64,000 bases of DNA from positions 868,001-932,000 of the forward strand of contig NZ_CP073347.1 in NCBI RefSeq assembly GCF_024397915.1, read 5' to 3'. The stretch comes from Marinobacterium rhizophilum. Its GTDB lineage: Bacteria; Pseudomonadota; Gammaproteobacteria; Pseudomonadales; Balneatricaceae. Both the position numbers and the translations under genes were made by a program. Below, piece by piece: positions 48,363-58,019 of this stretch (position 1 is its first letter; every line of letters starts with the position of its first letter). The notes beneath the pieces are model-generated. The model was given only the letters and a program-made list of their open reading frames with translations. It was not told where the DNA came from and searched no databases.

Positions 48363-50864
48363 TCAGGAGGCCAGAGCGGTTCGAATTGAGGCGGCGAGGG
48401 AGTCCAGCCGGTAGGGTTTGGCAATAAAGCGGTCGTCAGGCGCCAGGCCGTAACGGCTGCTCAGCTGCTCGCGCGGCAGGCCGGAGGCCAGCAAGCAGGG
48501 CAGGTCGGGCCAGCGCTGCTGCAGTTGCTGGCGCAGCTGGATGCCGGTATCACCCGTGCCCAGGTTGATGTCACTCAACACCAGCTGTGGCAGCGGGTTG
48601 GCGCTGAGCCAGGCCAGGGCGTCTGCTGCGCTGCGACAGCTCAGCGGCTCGTATCCCAGCAGCGCCAGCATGTCCTCCACCGCTTCGAGTACCAGTGGAT
48701 CGTCTTCCACCAGCAGAATGCATTCACCCTCGCCCGGTGACAGCGGCTGGCTCGGGGACTGCGGCCTTTCCGGGCGTGCCGTGCTGCGATGGTGGGGCAG
48801 GCTGATGGTGATGCAGGTGCCTTGCGCTGGTGTGCTTTCGATATGAATATCGCCGCCGGATTGCTTCACGAAGCCATAGACCATGCTGAGACCCAGGCCG
48901 CTGCCCTGACCGACGTCCTTGGTGGTGAAAAACGGATCGAAGACGCGCTCGAGCAAGTCTTCGGGAATGCCGTTACCGGTGTCACGCACATCAATTTCGA
49001 CCCGTGGGTCACCCGAGCTATCTGTACGCAGGCGGGTACTGAAACAAAGACTGCCGCCATCGGGCATGGCGGCACTGCTGTTGAGTGCCAGGTTGAGCAG
49101 GGCATTTTCCAGCTGGCCGGGGTCAACATGGATCCAGTCATCACCGGCATCGAGGTGGGTCTGGATATCGATATGGGGACCGACACTGTATTCGATCAGG
49201 TCCAGCATGCCCTCGACCAGCACATTGAGCTGTTGCAGTTCGGGGTGCAGCTGCTGCTTGCGGGAGAATGCCAGCAGGCGCTGGACCAGGCCGGCACCGC
49301 GTTCGGCCGCCGCCAGGGCGCGCAGGCTGTAACGGCTGACTTTTTCACTCAGGCCCGGTTGCTGTTCCAGCAACTGCAGGTTACCAATCACCGCCGCAAG
49401 CAGGTTGTTGAAATCGTGGGAAATACCGCCGGTCAGCTGGCCCAGAACTTCCATTTTCTGTGCCTGGCGCAGCTGGGACTCGATAGCCTTGCGGTCGGTC
49501 AGGTCACTGTAGAGGGTAACGAAACCACCGTCGGGCATCGGCTGGCTACGAAACTCGATGACGCGGCCGTCCTGGTAGTAGCGTTCAAAGCGAATGGGCT
49601 GCTCGGGCCGCTGCAGGTTGGTGCGGGTCATGTCCAGCGGGCGGTTGTCCAGCGTGCGGTTGCTGTGGGCGTTGCGCGCCATCAGGTTCTGTACATGGTC
49701 CAGTGACAGGCCGTTGCGAATCTGGGATTCGGGCAGGCCGAAAATGCTGAGATAGCGCGGATTCCAGGCGATCAGGCGCTGCTGGCGATCGAATACACTC
49801 AGGCCATCGTTAATATTGTCGAACACGGTTTGCAGCAGGCGCTGCTGTTTTTGCAGGTTTTCCGCCATCGACTGCAGCTCGCGGCTGTTCTCGCGAAAGA
49901 CGTTAAAGGCGCGGGCCAGGCTGCCGATTTCGTCGCGCCGCTGTACCGCCGGTGTTGCCTGCTCGGTGACGCCGGACGCCAGGCGGGTCATCAGGCGAGT
50001 CACGGCCTTGAGGTTGTGGGTCATGGTGAGCACCAGGGTGGCACCGGCCAGCAGTGCCAGCAGGGCCACCAGGCTGATTGATAAAATGCGTACCTTGCCC
50101 TGGTCGATGGTTGCGGCGAGCGCGCCGTGCTGGCGTTCAAAGCGGTTCTGCAGGCTGTCGACAAAGGCCTTGACCTCGGTGGACAGCTGTTCAGAAATGG
50201 CACGCACCGCCGCCAGCAGATAGGCCTGGCGCTGCTTGACGTCAAGCTGCTGACGGCGCAAATCGAATATAGGGCGGGCGCGGTCATGCAGGGGCCTGTT
50301 CGTGGCGACGCCGGCATCGAAACGTTGCTCAAGCAAGGCAAGCTCGCGGCTGGAGGCCGACGCCGCGGCAATAAGCTGGTCGATGATCTGGCTGTCGCTG
50401 TCGCCCTGGGGGCCGCTGCCGGGGTTGTCGAACTGCTGTAGCTCATAGAGCAGTTGACGCAGATCCTCACGCTGGAACAGTTCCTGTTGCGTCAGAAATA
50501 TGAGCTCATCCAGGGTGGCATAGAGTTTTTCCAGCAGGCTGCGCAGGGCCGGTGCCGAGGTCAGGTGGCGAATGCGTCCGGCCAGGTTTTTAAGCTGCTC
50601 CACGCGCTGCTGCAGTTGCTGGCGGTCATGCTGGAGCTGGAAGGGGGCCGACGCTTCGGCGACGAAGGGGGCAAGGGAGGCGAGACTCGCGGTGCGCTCG
50701 GCCAGCTCCAGGGAGTGGGAAATATCGGGCAGGATCTCTTCACGCAGGCGCTCCAGCGACTCCCCGGTATCGCTCAGGCCTCGCCAGCCCACGATGGCCA
50801 GGGCCAGCGCCGCCAGCGCAATGCAGGCAAAGGCAACAAGAAGCCGGGCACGGGCACTGTGCAT
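48363..50864 (-). CDS. TorS-like hybrid sensor histidine kinase
   Basis: An 833-residue membrane kinase. TM1 is at about 7-27, followed by a long helical periplasmic region (28-258), TM2 (260-281), HAMP (282-335) and PAS (340-455). HisKA has His483 in GGISHDFNNLL, HATPase lies at about 575-690 (DTGNGIPEDLLERVFDPFF, GSGLGLSMV), and a receiver domain is at 718-833 (LLVEDDPL, Asp in VLSDINLG). No HPt domain is visible, unlike TorS itself. It starts 3 bases after the response regulator gene, so the pair forms an operon next to frcB. Sensing of sugar via a periplasmic binding protein is inferred. Confidence 0.88.
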   Translation of the reverse strand: MHSARARLLVAFACIALAALALAIVGWRGLSDTGESLERLREEILPDISHSLELAERTASLASLAPFVAEASAPFQLQHDRQQLQQRVEQLKNLAGRIRHLTSAPALRSLLEKLYATLDELIFLTQQELFQREDLRQLLYELQQFDNPGSGPQGDSDSQIIDQLIAAASASSRELALLEQRFDAGVATNRPLHDRARPIFDLRRQQLDVKQRQAYLLAAVRAISEQLSTEVKAFVDSLQNRFERQHGALAATIDQGKVRILSISLVALLALLAGATLVLTMTHNLKAVTRLMTRLASGVTEQATPAVQRRDEIGSLARAFNVFRENSRELQSMAENLQKQQRLLQTVFDNINDGLSVFDRQQRLIAWNPRYLSIFGLPESQIRNGLSLDHVQNLMARNAHSNRTLDNRPLDMTRTNLQRPEQPIRFERYYQDGRVIEFRSQPMPDGGFVTLYSDLTDRKAIESQLRQAQKMEVLGQLTGGISHDFNNLLAAVIGNLQLLEQQPGLSEKVSRYSLRALAAAERGAGLVQRLLAFSRKQQLHPELQQLNVLVEGMLDLIEYSVGPHIDIQTHLDAGDDWIHVDPGQLENALLNLALNSSAAMPDGGSLCFSTRLRTDSSGDPRVEIDVRDTGNGIPEDLLERVFDPFFTTKDVGQGSGLGLSMVYGFVKQSGGDIHIESTPAQGTCITISLPHHRSTARPERPQSPSQPLSPGEGECILLVEDDPLVLEAVEDMLALLGYEPLSCRSAADALAWLSANPLPQLVLSDINLGTGDTGIQLRQQLQQRWPDLPCLLASGLPREQLSSRYGLAPDDRFIAKPYRLDSLAASIRTALAS

Positions 50865-50867
50865 GGC

Positions 50868-51596
50868 TTAAAGTCGACTGACCTGGGCGTGGAAACAATA
50901 CCCCAGGCCGCGCTCGGTGCGAATGTAGCGGGGCTGGCGGGGGTTGGGTTCGAGCTTGCGCCGCAGGCGCAGAATCAGTACATCGATGGTGCGATCAAAG
51001 ACTTCGCTGTCGCCGCTGCGGGTCATTTCCAGCAGCTGGTCCCGGGTAAGAATGCGGTTCGGTGCCTTGATCAGGGCTTCCAGCAGGTTGAATTCGCCGT
51101 AGGTCAATTCCACGTTCTGGCCACCGGCCCGCTGCAACTGGCGGGCGGTCAGGTCCAGGACCCAGTCGCCGAAGGCCAGGCGCTGGTGACTGTGCAGGTC
51201 CTCGGGCTTGGCCAGGGCGCCTGCAGAGCGGCGCAGCAGGGCGCGCACCCGGGCCAGCAGCTCGCGCACATTAAAGGGCTTCATCAAGAAGTCGTCGGCG
51301 GCCAGTTCCAGCCCCAGTATGCGATCGGTCTCGTCGCCCTTGCCGGTCAGCATCATGATGGGAATGCCGGATTCGGCCCTCAGGCCACGCGCCAGCTGCA
51401 TGCCGTCTTCCCCCCTGAGGCGCAGATCCAGAATGACCAGGGAAAAGGCGGATTGTGCCAGTGCCTGCTGCATTTCAGCGCCGTTGGTGACCGCCAGGGC
51501 GTCGAAGCCGTTGTCGTCCAGCAGGTCCTGCAGCAGATCCCGCATGTCGGCCTCGTCATCGACGATAAGAATTTTCTGGCGTACTGTTTCCGTCAT
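50868..51596 (-). CDS. OmpR-family response regulator
   Basis: A 242-residue regulator with a receiver domain (ILIVDDEADMRDLL, phospho-Asp in LVILDLRLRGEDG, then MLTGKGDE and the Lys in LMKPFNVREL) and a winged-helix Trans_reg_C domain (ELTYGEFNLLEALIKAPNRILTRDQLLE, then DRTIDVLILRLRRKLE and YIRTERGLGYCF). It is the partner of the hybrid kinase 3 bases downstream and probably controls frcBCA and/or the divergent fructokinase. Confidence 0.9.
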   Translation of the reverse strand: MTETVRQKILIVDDEADMRDLLQDLLDDNGFDALAVTNGAEMQQALAQSAFSLVILDLRLRGEDGMQLARGLRAESGIPIMMLTGKGDETDRILGLELAADDFLMKPFNVRELLARVRALLRRSAGALAKPEDLHSHQRLAFGDWVLDLTARQLQRAGGQNVELTYGEFNLLEALIKAPNRILTRDQLLEMTRSGDSEVFDRTIDVLILRLRRKLEPNPRQPRYIRTERGLGYCFHAQVSRL

Positions 51597-51842
51597 AGAT
51601 CCCTGTCCGTTAGTCTGTTGCGTTGTTGTGATACCACAGAATAGGCCAGATCGTATTTCAAATGTTTCAATCGGGGCCAGGCCGCGGCAGGCTCCATTGC
51701 GGTGCGTCGGCTTTCAGAGCATTGCCTGATGCCCGTGCGTGGCTGGACTCCAGCGAGTCCGAGGCTCTGCGTTGTTTCTGCTCGGGCTGCGGTATCATGC
51801 AGCTGTGATCGGGCATCCTGCCGTCGAGCCAGGGGTTATTTG

Positions 51843-51862
51843 TGTTGATAATTTACGTAAAT
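51843..51862. promoter_or_regulatory. AT-rich palindrome upstream of fructokinase, HexR-type candidate
   Basis: TGTTGATAATTTAC (51843-51856) is identical to the 14 bases at 60385-60398 upstream of hexR. It runs into the palindrome ATTTACGTAAAT (51851-51862). It lies in the 480-base divergent gap between the response regulator and the fructokinase gene, where nothing else was recognised. Confidence 0.5.
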
Positions 51863-52076
51863 ATTTATTCATTCCGGCTCGATTAAGCGTTACAATCGGT
51901 TAGTTTTCGGATGGAAAGGGTCCGGCTTGTCCCGACGAAATCGGCTTCATTTCGGGGCACGGTGAGACAGCGCGCAAGGGGTTCAGTCGCCGAGCCGGGT
52001 CTTCCCTGTCGTTATGCCAGCGTATTGCTGACGCTATCCATTTTTTCAGTCATTTATCTTGAACACAGGGGGCAAT

Positions 52077-53024
52077 ATGTCCGTTAAAGTCATCGCATTC
52101 GGTGAAGCCCTGATTGATATGCTTGCCAAGCCAGGGCAGGCAGGGCCCGCCAGTTTCGTGGCGCACCCGGGCGGCGCGCCGGCCAACGTGGCTGTCGGTG
52201 TGGCCAAACTGGGCGGCAATGCCAGCTTTCTGGGGCAGGTGGGGCAGGACATGTTCGGTGACACCCTGGTGCAGACCATGCAGCAGTTTGGCGTCGATAC
52301 CAGCCAGTTTGTGCAAACAGCCGCGGCCATGACCGCGCTGGCCTTTGTCAGCCTTGATGCCGAGGGCGAGCGCAGTTTCGCTTTTTACCGCGATCGCAGC
52401 GCCGATCTGCTTTACCGGGCCGAGCAGTGTCCCCAGGACTTTTTGCAGGATGCACTGTTCCATAGCTGCTCCAATACGCTGACAGAAGCCGCCATCCGCG
52501 AACAGCACCTGGTGCTGATGCAGCGCGCCCATGACAGCGGTGCAGTCGTGAGCTTCGATGTGAACTATCGCCATAACCTCTGGGCCGAGGGCGTTGATGC
52601 GCGGGAACCGATCTGGCAGGCAATGCTGGCGTCGGATCTGGTGAAAATCAGCCGTGAAGAGCTCGAAGCGCTCTATGGCAAGGATCCGTCCCTGGTGGCC
52701 AAACTGCTGGACGGCGGCGTTACCCTGTTGCTGATTACCGATGGCGGCGAGCCGATGGAAGCCCACTGGGCCGGCGGTTCGCTGCGGTTGAACCCGCCCG
52801 CGACCCAGGTGCTGGACAGCACAGCGGCCGGCGATTCCTTTGTTGCCGGACTGCTGTACCAGCTGTCGACGCAGTCTGTTGGCGCGGCCAAATTCGGCGA
52901 TTGGGTGCGCGAGGAGACCAGCCTGCGATCGGCGCTGGAATTCGCCAGCCGCTGTGGCGCCCTGACCGTATCGCGTTATGGTGCCTTCGAGGCGCTGCCA
53001 GTAGGATCCGAACTCGGACTCTGA
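52077..53024 (+). CDS. Fructokinase (PfkB/ribokinase family)
   Basis: A 315-residue sugar kinase that should phosphorylate imported fructose to fructose-6-P. It has the first PfkB signature region PGGAPANVAVGVAKLGG (31-47), and the second motif STAAGDSFVAGLL holds the catalytic base Asp253. The ATG at 52077 follows AGGGGGC; a TTG at 52059 is also open. It is divergent from the sensor and frcBCA operon and ends at its own terminator. Confidence 0.87.
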   Translation: MSVKVIAFGEALIDMLAKPGQAGPASFVAHPGGAPANVAVGVAKLGGNASFLGQVGQDMFGDTLVQTMQQFGVDTSQFVQTAAAMTALAFVSLDAEGERSFAFYRDRSADLLYRAEQCPQDFLQDALFHSCSNTLTEAAIREQHLVLMQRAHDSGAVVSFDVNYRHNLWAEGVDAREPIWQAMLASDLVKISREELEALYGKDPSLVAKLLDGGVTLLLITDGGEPMEAHWAGGSLRLNPPATQVLDSTAAGDSFVAGLLYQLSTQSVGAAKFGDWVREETSLRSALEFASRCGALTVSRYGAFEALPVGSELGL

Positions 53025-53056
53025 GGCGCCCGCTATCGAATACAAGGTGATATGTT

Positions 53057-53085
53057 AAAACGGCAGGGGTGATCCCTGCCGTTTT
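53057..53085 (+). terminator. Rho-independent terminator of fructokinase gene
   Basis: AAAACGGCAGGG-GTGAT-CCCTGCCGTTTT is a perfect 12-bp stem ending in TTTT, 33 bases past the stop. The A-run makes it likely bidirectional, also serving the convergent GGDEF/EAL gene. Confidence 0.85.
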
Positions 53086-53217
53086 CGTATGCTTGGACGT
53101 CTTCCGTCATTCTGCGAGTGCATGGGCAGTTTTTTGCTCCTTGCAAAAACTGCATTCGGGCCAGCCATGGCCGTTATACACAGACGCAGGGTTTTGTGCG
53201 CACAGCAGCGTCCCGGG

Positions 53218-56040
53218 TCAGGCGTTGGCGGTGTTCGTGTCCTGGCTTTGCTTGCGGCGCGAGAGCGCGGCGGTGATGACGTTGCCCGGCTGCGGACAAC
53301 TGAACAGAAAGCCCTGGGCTTCAGTGCAGCCGGCGTGGCGCAAGAAGTCGGCCTGAGCCTGATGTTCTACCCCCTGGGCGCAGATTTTCACACTCAGGCT
53401 GTTGCCCAGCGCGATGGCCGCGCAGGAAACACTCTGGCTGTCCTTGTCACCGGGCAGCGCATTAACGACGGGCTGATGCAGCTTGAGGCGTGTCACGTGC
53501 ATGCGGTTCAGGCAGGAGAGGGACGAGTGGCTGCTGCCAAAGTTATCGACGGCCAGCTCGAACCCCATCGCCCCCAGCTTTTCAAGCAGCTCAATGGCAT
53601 GCTTCGTCTGCAGCAGGTTTCTTTCACTCACTTCGATTTCAAACCAGTGTGCCTGGCAGCCGTGTTTTTCCAGCCTCTGCGCCAGCCAGTCGATCTGGCT
53701 GCTGCTGATCTGGCGCGCCGCAAGGTTGAGGGCCACGACGCCAGGGTCATAGCCCAGGTCGTGCCATTGCCGTACCTGCTGCATGACCTTGTCGATAATG
53801 CAGTTGCCAATGCCAACGATCAGTTCACCGCCTTCTGCGGCGGGCAGAAACTTTGCAGCGTCCATAATGCCGTGTACCGGGTGTTGCCAGCGTGCCAGTG
53901 CTTCCAGGCCAATGGGGGTGAGGCTGGCGAGATCGAAACGGGTCTGGTAGAAGGCGCAAAACTCGTCGTTTTCGATCGCCCGGCGCAACTCGGCTGCCAG
54001 GGATAGATGTGCAAGTGCGCGGTGGGTGAGCTGGCGAGAGTAGAGCCGGAACAGGTTCTTGCCGTCTTCTTTGGCGCGGTACATGGCTGCATCGGCGTTT
54101 CTGATCAGGCTTTCGGTGTCCGCCCCGTCCTGGGGATACAGGCTGATGCCGATACTGGTGGTCAGCGTCAGCGCGTGGCTGTCCAGTTGGTAGGGGGCCC
54201 TGACACTCTCGATGAACTTTTGCGCCAGCATGGCGGCGTCGTCGCTGTGCAGCAGCGGGGACATGATAACGGTGAATTCGTCGCCCCCGATGCGTGCCAG
54301 GGTGTCGCTGGCACGCACGCAACTACTGAGGCGCCGGCTCATTTCCTGCAGTACCTGATCCCCCGCCTGGTGTCCCAGGTTGTCGTTGATTTCCTTGAAG
54401 CGGTCCAGGTCGATAAACAGCAGCGCAAAGGATTTCCGTTCGCGCTCGGCCTGCCGTCGCACCTGTTCGAGGCGATCCCGGAACAGGGTGCGGTTGGGCA
54501 GGCCGGTCAGCTGGTCATGGTGTGCCAGTTGTTGCAGTCGCGATTGCTCCTGGTGCAGCTGTGCGAGCAGGCGGGTGTTTTCACTGATATCGCGGTAGAT
54601 TTCGATGACCCCGTTGAGGGTGCCATCCGGCAGCCTTAGGGGGGTGGCTTCCAGTTCGATATGGCAGGTATTGTCGTTGGCATCGATATAGCTGCAGATT
54701 TCGGTTTCCCGGGCGCTGCCGCGCAGCAAGCGCTGGGCCGGTCCTGTGTCGCGACTCAGCAGGGTGTCAGGGTACTGCGGCCGGTTGCAGGGATGACTGG
54801 CTTCGCTGTCACGGGCTGCGCGGTTGAGCAGGCGAATATTGAATTTGACATCCCGTACCACCATGGCGTCGTGCACGCTATCGACCACGTTCTGCAAAAA
54901 GGCGCGGGCTTCGCGCAACCGCTGCTCTTCCAGCACCCGGCCGGTGATGTCGTGGGAAACGGTAATAATGCTGATGATCTGGCCGTGCGGGTCGACAAAG
55001 GGCACGGCATAGGTTTGCAGCCAGACCGCATTTTCACCACTGTCGCTGTGCAGACGGTATTGCAGGTTCTTGCTGTGACCGGCATAGACGGCCTTGACCA
55101 GGTTGGTGAAGACGGTTCGGTCGTCCCGGGCTACAAAGCGGTCACAGAATGACTGCTGCAGTGCCTGATCGACCGGGCACCGTAATATTCGGGCACCGGC
55201 ATTGTTGATGCTCAGAATGGTGCTTTCCCTGTCCAGGGTGATGACCCCGGCGGGTTCCGCCTCTATCAGGGTGCGCAGGTATTCCTGCTGGTTTTTCAGC
55301 CGGGCGGTGTGGCGCTGCACTTCTTCATTGAGCTGATCTACTGAATAGGTGGTGGTGCGAAGGCGCTTCAGCATGCTGTCAAAGCCGCGGGCAAGCTCGC
55401 CCAGCTCGTCATTGCGCTGATCGCTGATTGACAGGAACAGGTTGCCGCCGGCCACCTGCTGCAATTGCACGCGCATGCGGTCAATCCGGCTTTTGAGGCT
55501 GCGTGCAACCTGGAACGCGATTAATGTCAGCACCAGTGACAGTGCAATCATCAACCCCTGGGAGATCAGGCGCCCCCGCTTTGTGGTATCAAGAATGCGC
55601 TGTTGCGCCTGCGTGGCCAGTGGCACGGTGTCTTCGGCCATTTCCTGCAGGCTGGCATAGATGCGGTAGGTCAGCTGAATCTGACCCGGGCTGTCGTGAC
55701 TCTGAATGCCAAGTAACGGTGACAGTGCTTGCAGGGTCTCGTTTTGCCGGCTGATGTTATAAATAAAGCGGTCGGCATCAATGGCATTGTTTTGCAGGGT
55801 AGTCGTGAGCTGCTCGCGGGCCAGTTTCCAGTCGTTCAGGGCATTGCTGTCGGGAAAGGACAGGTAGAGCCCAAACCGGGTATTCAGGCGGGTGACCGCG
55901 CGCTGTACGGCTTCGGCATACTGCAGCTGTGTCATGGCTTCGTCGAGCCGGGCTGAACTCCAGCTGCTGACAAACCAGCCGGCAAGTGCAACGGCGGCCG
56001 AAAAGGTCGACAGCAACAATAATCGGGTTCCGACTTTCAT
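53218..56040 (-). CDS. Membrane GGDEF/EAL protein with degenerate EAL domain
   Basis: A 940-residue c-di-GMP protein: TM1 (about 6-26), a periplasmic helical region, TM2 (158-178), HAMP (180-232), two PAS-like domains (about 255-370 and 380-490), GGDEF (500-665) and EAL (675-930). GGDEF is intact (585-589) with an RxxD inhibition site at 576-579. In the EAL domain the EAL triplet (713-715) stands. However, the DDFG motif reads DNFG (Asn833), the K-x-D Asp is His855, and the E of EGVE is Gln889, so phosphodiesterase activity is doubtful. It lies 21 bases after the gene for a periplasmic binding protein, likely its input. Confidence 0.9.
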   Translation of the reverse strand: MKVGTRLLLLSTFSAAVALAGWFVSSWSSARLDEAMTQLQYAEAVQRAVTRLNTRFGLYLSFPDSNALNDWKLAREQLTTTLQNNAIDADRFIYNISRQNETLQALSPLLGIQSHDSPGQIQLTYRIYASLQEMAEDTVPLATQAQQRILDTTKRGRLISQGLMIALSLVLTLIAFQVARSLKSRIDRMRVQLQQVAGGNLFLSISDQRNDELGELARGFDSMLKRLRTTTYSVDQLNEEVQRHTARLKNQQEYLRTLIEAEPAGVITLDRESTILSINNAGARILRCPVDQALQQSFCDRFVARDDRTVFTNLVKAVYAGHSKNLQYRLHSDSGENAVWLQTYAVPFVDPHGQIISIITVSHDITGRVLEEQRLREARAFLQNVVDSVHDAMVVRDVKFNIRLLNRAARDSEASHPCNRPQYPDTLLSRDTGPAQRLLRGSARETEICSYIDANDNTCHIELEATPLRLPDGTLNGVIEIYRDISENTRLLAQLHQEQSRLQQLAHHDQLTGLPNRTLFRDRLEQVRRQAERERKSFALLFIDLDRFKEINDNLGHQAGDQVLQEMSRRLSSCVRASDTLARIGGDEFTVIMSPLLHSDDAAMLAQKFIESVRAPYQLDSHALTLTTSIGISLYPQDGADTESLIRNADAAMYRAKEDGKNLFRLYSRQLTHRALAHLSLAAELRRAIENDEFCAFYQTRFDLASLTPIGLEALARWQHPVHGIMDAAKFLPAAEGGELIVGIGNCIIDKVMQQVRQWHDLGYDPGVVALNLAARQISSSQIDWLAQRLEKHGCQAHWFEIEVSERNLLQTKHAIELLEKLGAMGFELAVDNFGSSHSSLSCLNRMHVTRLKLHQPVVNALPGDKDSQSVSCAAIALGNSLSVKICAQGVEHQAQADFLRHAGCTEAQGFLFSCPQPGNVITAALSRRKQSQDTNTANA

Positions 56041-56061
56041 GTTCGATCCCTGTGGGTGAGC

Positions 56062-57063
56062 TTACAGATCCTGCGCGTCAGGGTTCATCTGGCGCAAGAA
56101 ACGATTATCCAGCACGTTGCGGTAATCCGGCAGTGGCTGGGGCTCTATCGCGCCGCTCAGCTGGGCCCAGCGGGCGGCGTTGTCCAGAGAAATGAGCAAT
56201 GACTGCCCCAGCCCCAGGCGAAAATTATAGTCAGGCCAGACCCATTCAATGAACTCGGGCTCCAGCGACAAGCGTCGCTGCATGATGGCCTTGGCGCCGG
56301 CCGGGTCGCGTTGAATGAAATCGGCGGCCTGGTCAAGTGCGCGCAGTGTCGCGAGCACCGCCTGGGGTTGTGTTTCCAGTGTTTGTTTTTGTGCCAGCAA
56401 GTTGAAGCTGGTTGTGTGCAGACCCTTGGTGGGAAGCAAGACGGCTTGTTCGCCCAGGGCTTTCATAACCTGATAGCCGTAAGGCTCCCAGAGAGACAGC
56501 GCCTGAATGTCGGTGTTGGCCTGCAATTGCTGGGACATCTGCTCGGGAGTGGTTTCTTGCATTTGCAGCGAGCGGGTATCGATGCCGTGCATCAGTGCCA
56601 CGCTGTGCAGGAAGTATTCGCTGGACGAGCGGCGGGTGACGGCGATACGGGCATCGGTCAGGTCGTAGGCGCTGCGCAGGTCGCTGTCCGTCGTGGTAAT
56701 GAGCTTGATGTCATTGTCGGATGAAACAAAGGAGGCGATAACCGAGAAGGTAGAGTTTTCAAAACTCTGGAACATGATCACCGATTCCGAGCTGGTGGCC
56801 AGATCTGCCTCGCCCTTCGCCATCATGGTGTAACTGCGGTGGCCACCAATGACTTCGCGCAGCTCAATATCCACGCCCTGGCTGCGAAAGAAGCCCTTCT
56901 GTGCGGCGACATAGATGGGTGCCGATAAGGGGGTTCGGGATACTGCGATGGATAGGCGTGGCAACTCTACCGAGCGGGACAAGAACCCCAGGGAAAGAAC
57001 GAGGCTGAACAGGCTCAAAGCGAGCAGGCCTGCAGCAACGGGAGACCAGTTACTTTTGATCAT
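56062..57063 (-). CDS. NMT1/SsuA-type periplasmic binding protein, membrane-anchored
   Basis: A protein of about 333 residues with an N-terminal hydrophobic segment (about 10-30) and a type II periplasmic binding fold of the nitrate/sulfonate/thiamine-precursor group: RLSIAVSRTPLSAPIYVAAQKGFFRSQGVDIELREV, then GEADLATSSES. No ABC permease or ATPase is adjacent. Its gene runs straight into the GGDEF/EAL gene, so it probably acts as a ligand sensor for it. I start at the Met of MIKSNW; eight codons upstream are also open. Confidence 0.8.
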   Translation of the reverse strand: MIKSNWSPVAAGLLALSLFSLVLSLGFLSRSVELPRLSIAVSRTPLSAPIYVAAQKGFFRSQGVDIELREVIGGHRSYTMMAKGEADLATSSESVIMFQSFENSTFSVIASFVSSDNDIKLITTTDSDLRSAYDLTDARIAVTRRSSSEYFLHSVALMHGIDTRSLQMQETTPEQMSQQLQANTDIQALSLWEPYGYQVMKALGEQAVLLPTKGLHTTSFNLLAQKQTLETQPQAVLATLRALDQAADFIQRDPAGAKAIMQRRLSLEPEFIEWVWPDYNFRLGLGQSLLISLDNAARWAQLSGAIEPQPLPDYRNVLDNRFLRQMNPDAQDL

Positions 57064-57258
57064 TACGTGGTGACATCCTGTTCCCACGGTTAATGTAAGA
57101 TTCTAGCGTTCTATGCTTCAGCGCAATGGGGCGATACTGCCTTGAATCGCCCTATTGCGTGTTTTAACAGCATCACGCAAGCATAGTGTATCGGCCGGTG
57201 CTTGGGTAGTGGGGTGGCCGTGATGGGATGACCTGCTCGCAAGCCGAGTATATAAACG

Positions 57259-57293
57259 ACAAGGGCGCTGCGCAGGATGCGCGGCGCCCTTGT
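57259..57293 (-). terminator. Hairpin downstream of eda
   Basis: ACAAGGGCGC and GCGCCCTTGT form a perfect 10-bp stem with an inner GCGC pairing. It lies 39 bases beyond the eda stop. The T-run on the minus strand is weak (TCGTTTATA). Confidence 0.6.
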
Positions 57294-57331
57294 TGGGGGT
57301 GTAGCTCGGCGGTAAAGCTGAAATATTGCCC

Positions 57332-57994
57332 TTAGCCACGCAGACGGTTGACGGTGTCCCTGGCGATATCACGAATACCTTTCCAGTCGCCCTTGGCAAC
57401 CAGGTCAGCCGGCGTCAGCCAGGACCCGCCCACGCACATGACGTTGCTCAGGGCGAGAAACTCCGGCGCCGTTTCCAGTCGGATGCCGCCGGTGGGGCAA
57501 AAGCGTACATCCGGGAAGGGGCCGGAATAGGCTTTCAGCGCCGGAGTGCCGCCGGCCACGGTGGCGGGGAAAAACTTGAAGCGCTGGTAGCCGCGCTGCA
57601 GGCCTTCCATCATTTCCGATACGGTCTGGATGCCGGGCAGCAGCGGGATGGTGCTGTTAACGCCCTTGTCCAGCAGTTCGCAGGTGGAGCCCGGTGTGAC
57701 GATAAAGGAGGCGCCGGCGTCGCAGGCCGCCTGGTACTGCGCCGGGGTGGCAATGGTGCCGGCACCGACCCTGGCTTCGGGCAGGCGCTCAGCCAGCAGC
57801 TGGATGGAGGCCAGCGCGGCTTCCGTGCGCAGGGTGATTTCCAGTACCGGCAGGCCACCTTCGATCAGGGCTTCGGCAATGGGCAGTGCCTCTTCAACGG
57901 AGTTGAAGGTCAGCACCGGGATAACCGGCGCCAGCGCGCAGATGGCATCAATCTGTTCGGTGATTTTTGAAGAAAGCATCGTGTGAGTCATCAT
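57332..57994 (-). CDS. eda: 2-keto-3-deoxy-6-phosphogluconate aldolase
   Basis: This Entner-Doudoroff enzyme splits KDPG into pyruvate and glyceraldehyde-3-P. The 220-residue protein has Glu52 in LEITLRT, RVGAGTI, SFIVTPG, and the Schiff-base Lys140 in RFKFFPA. It lies 25 bases after pgl in the zwf-pgl-eda order known from Pseudomonas, where HexR controls the operon. The edd gene for the dehydratase is not in the window. Confidence 0.95.
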   Translation of the reverse strand: MMTHTMLSSKITEQIDAICALAPVIPVLTFNSVEEALPIAEALIEGGLPVLEITLRTEAALASIQLLAERLPEARVGAGTIATPAQYQAACDAGASFIVTPGSTCELLDKGVNSTIPLLPGIQTVSEMMEGLQRGYQRFKFFPATVAGGTPALKAYSGPFPDVRFCPTGGIRLETAPEFLALSNVMCVGGSWLTPADLVAKGDWKGIRDIARDTVNRLRG

Positions 57995-58019
57995 TGATCC
58001 TGTATTTCGGCGACTGGTC

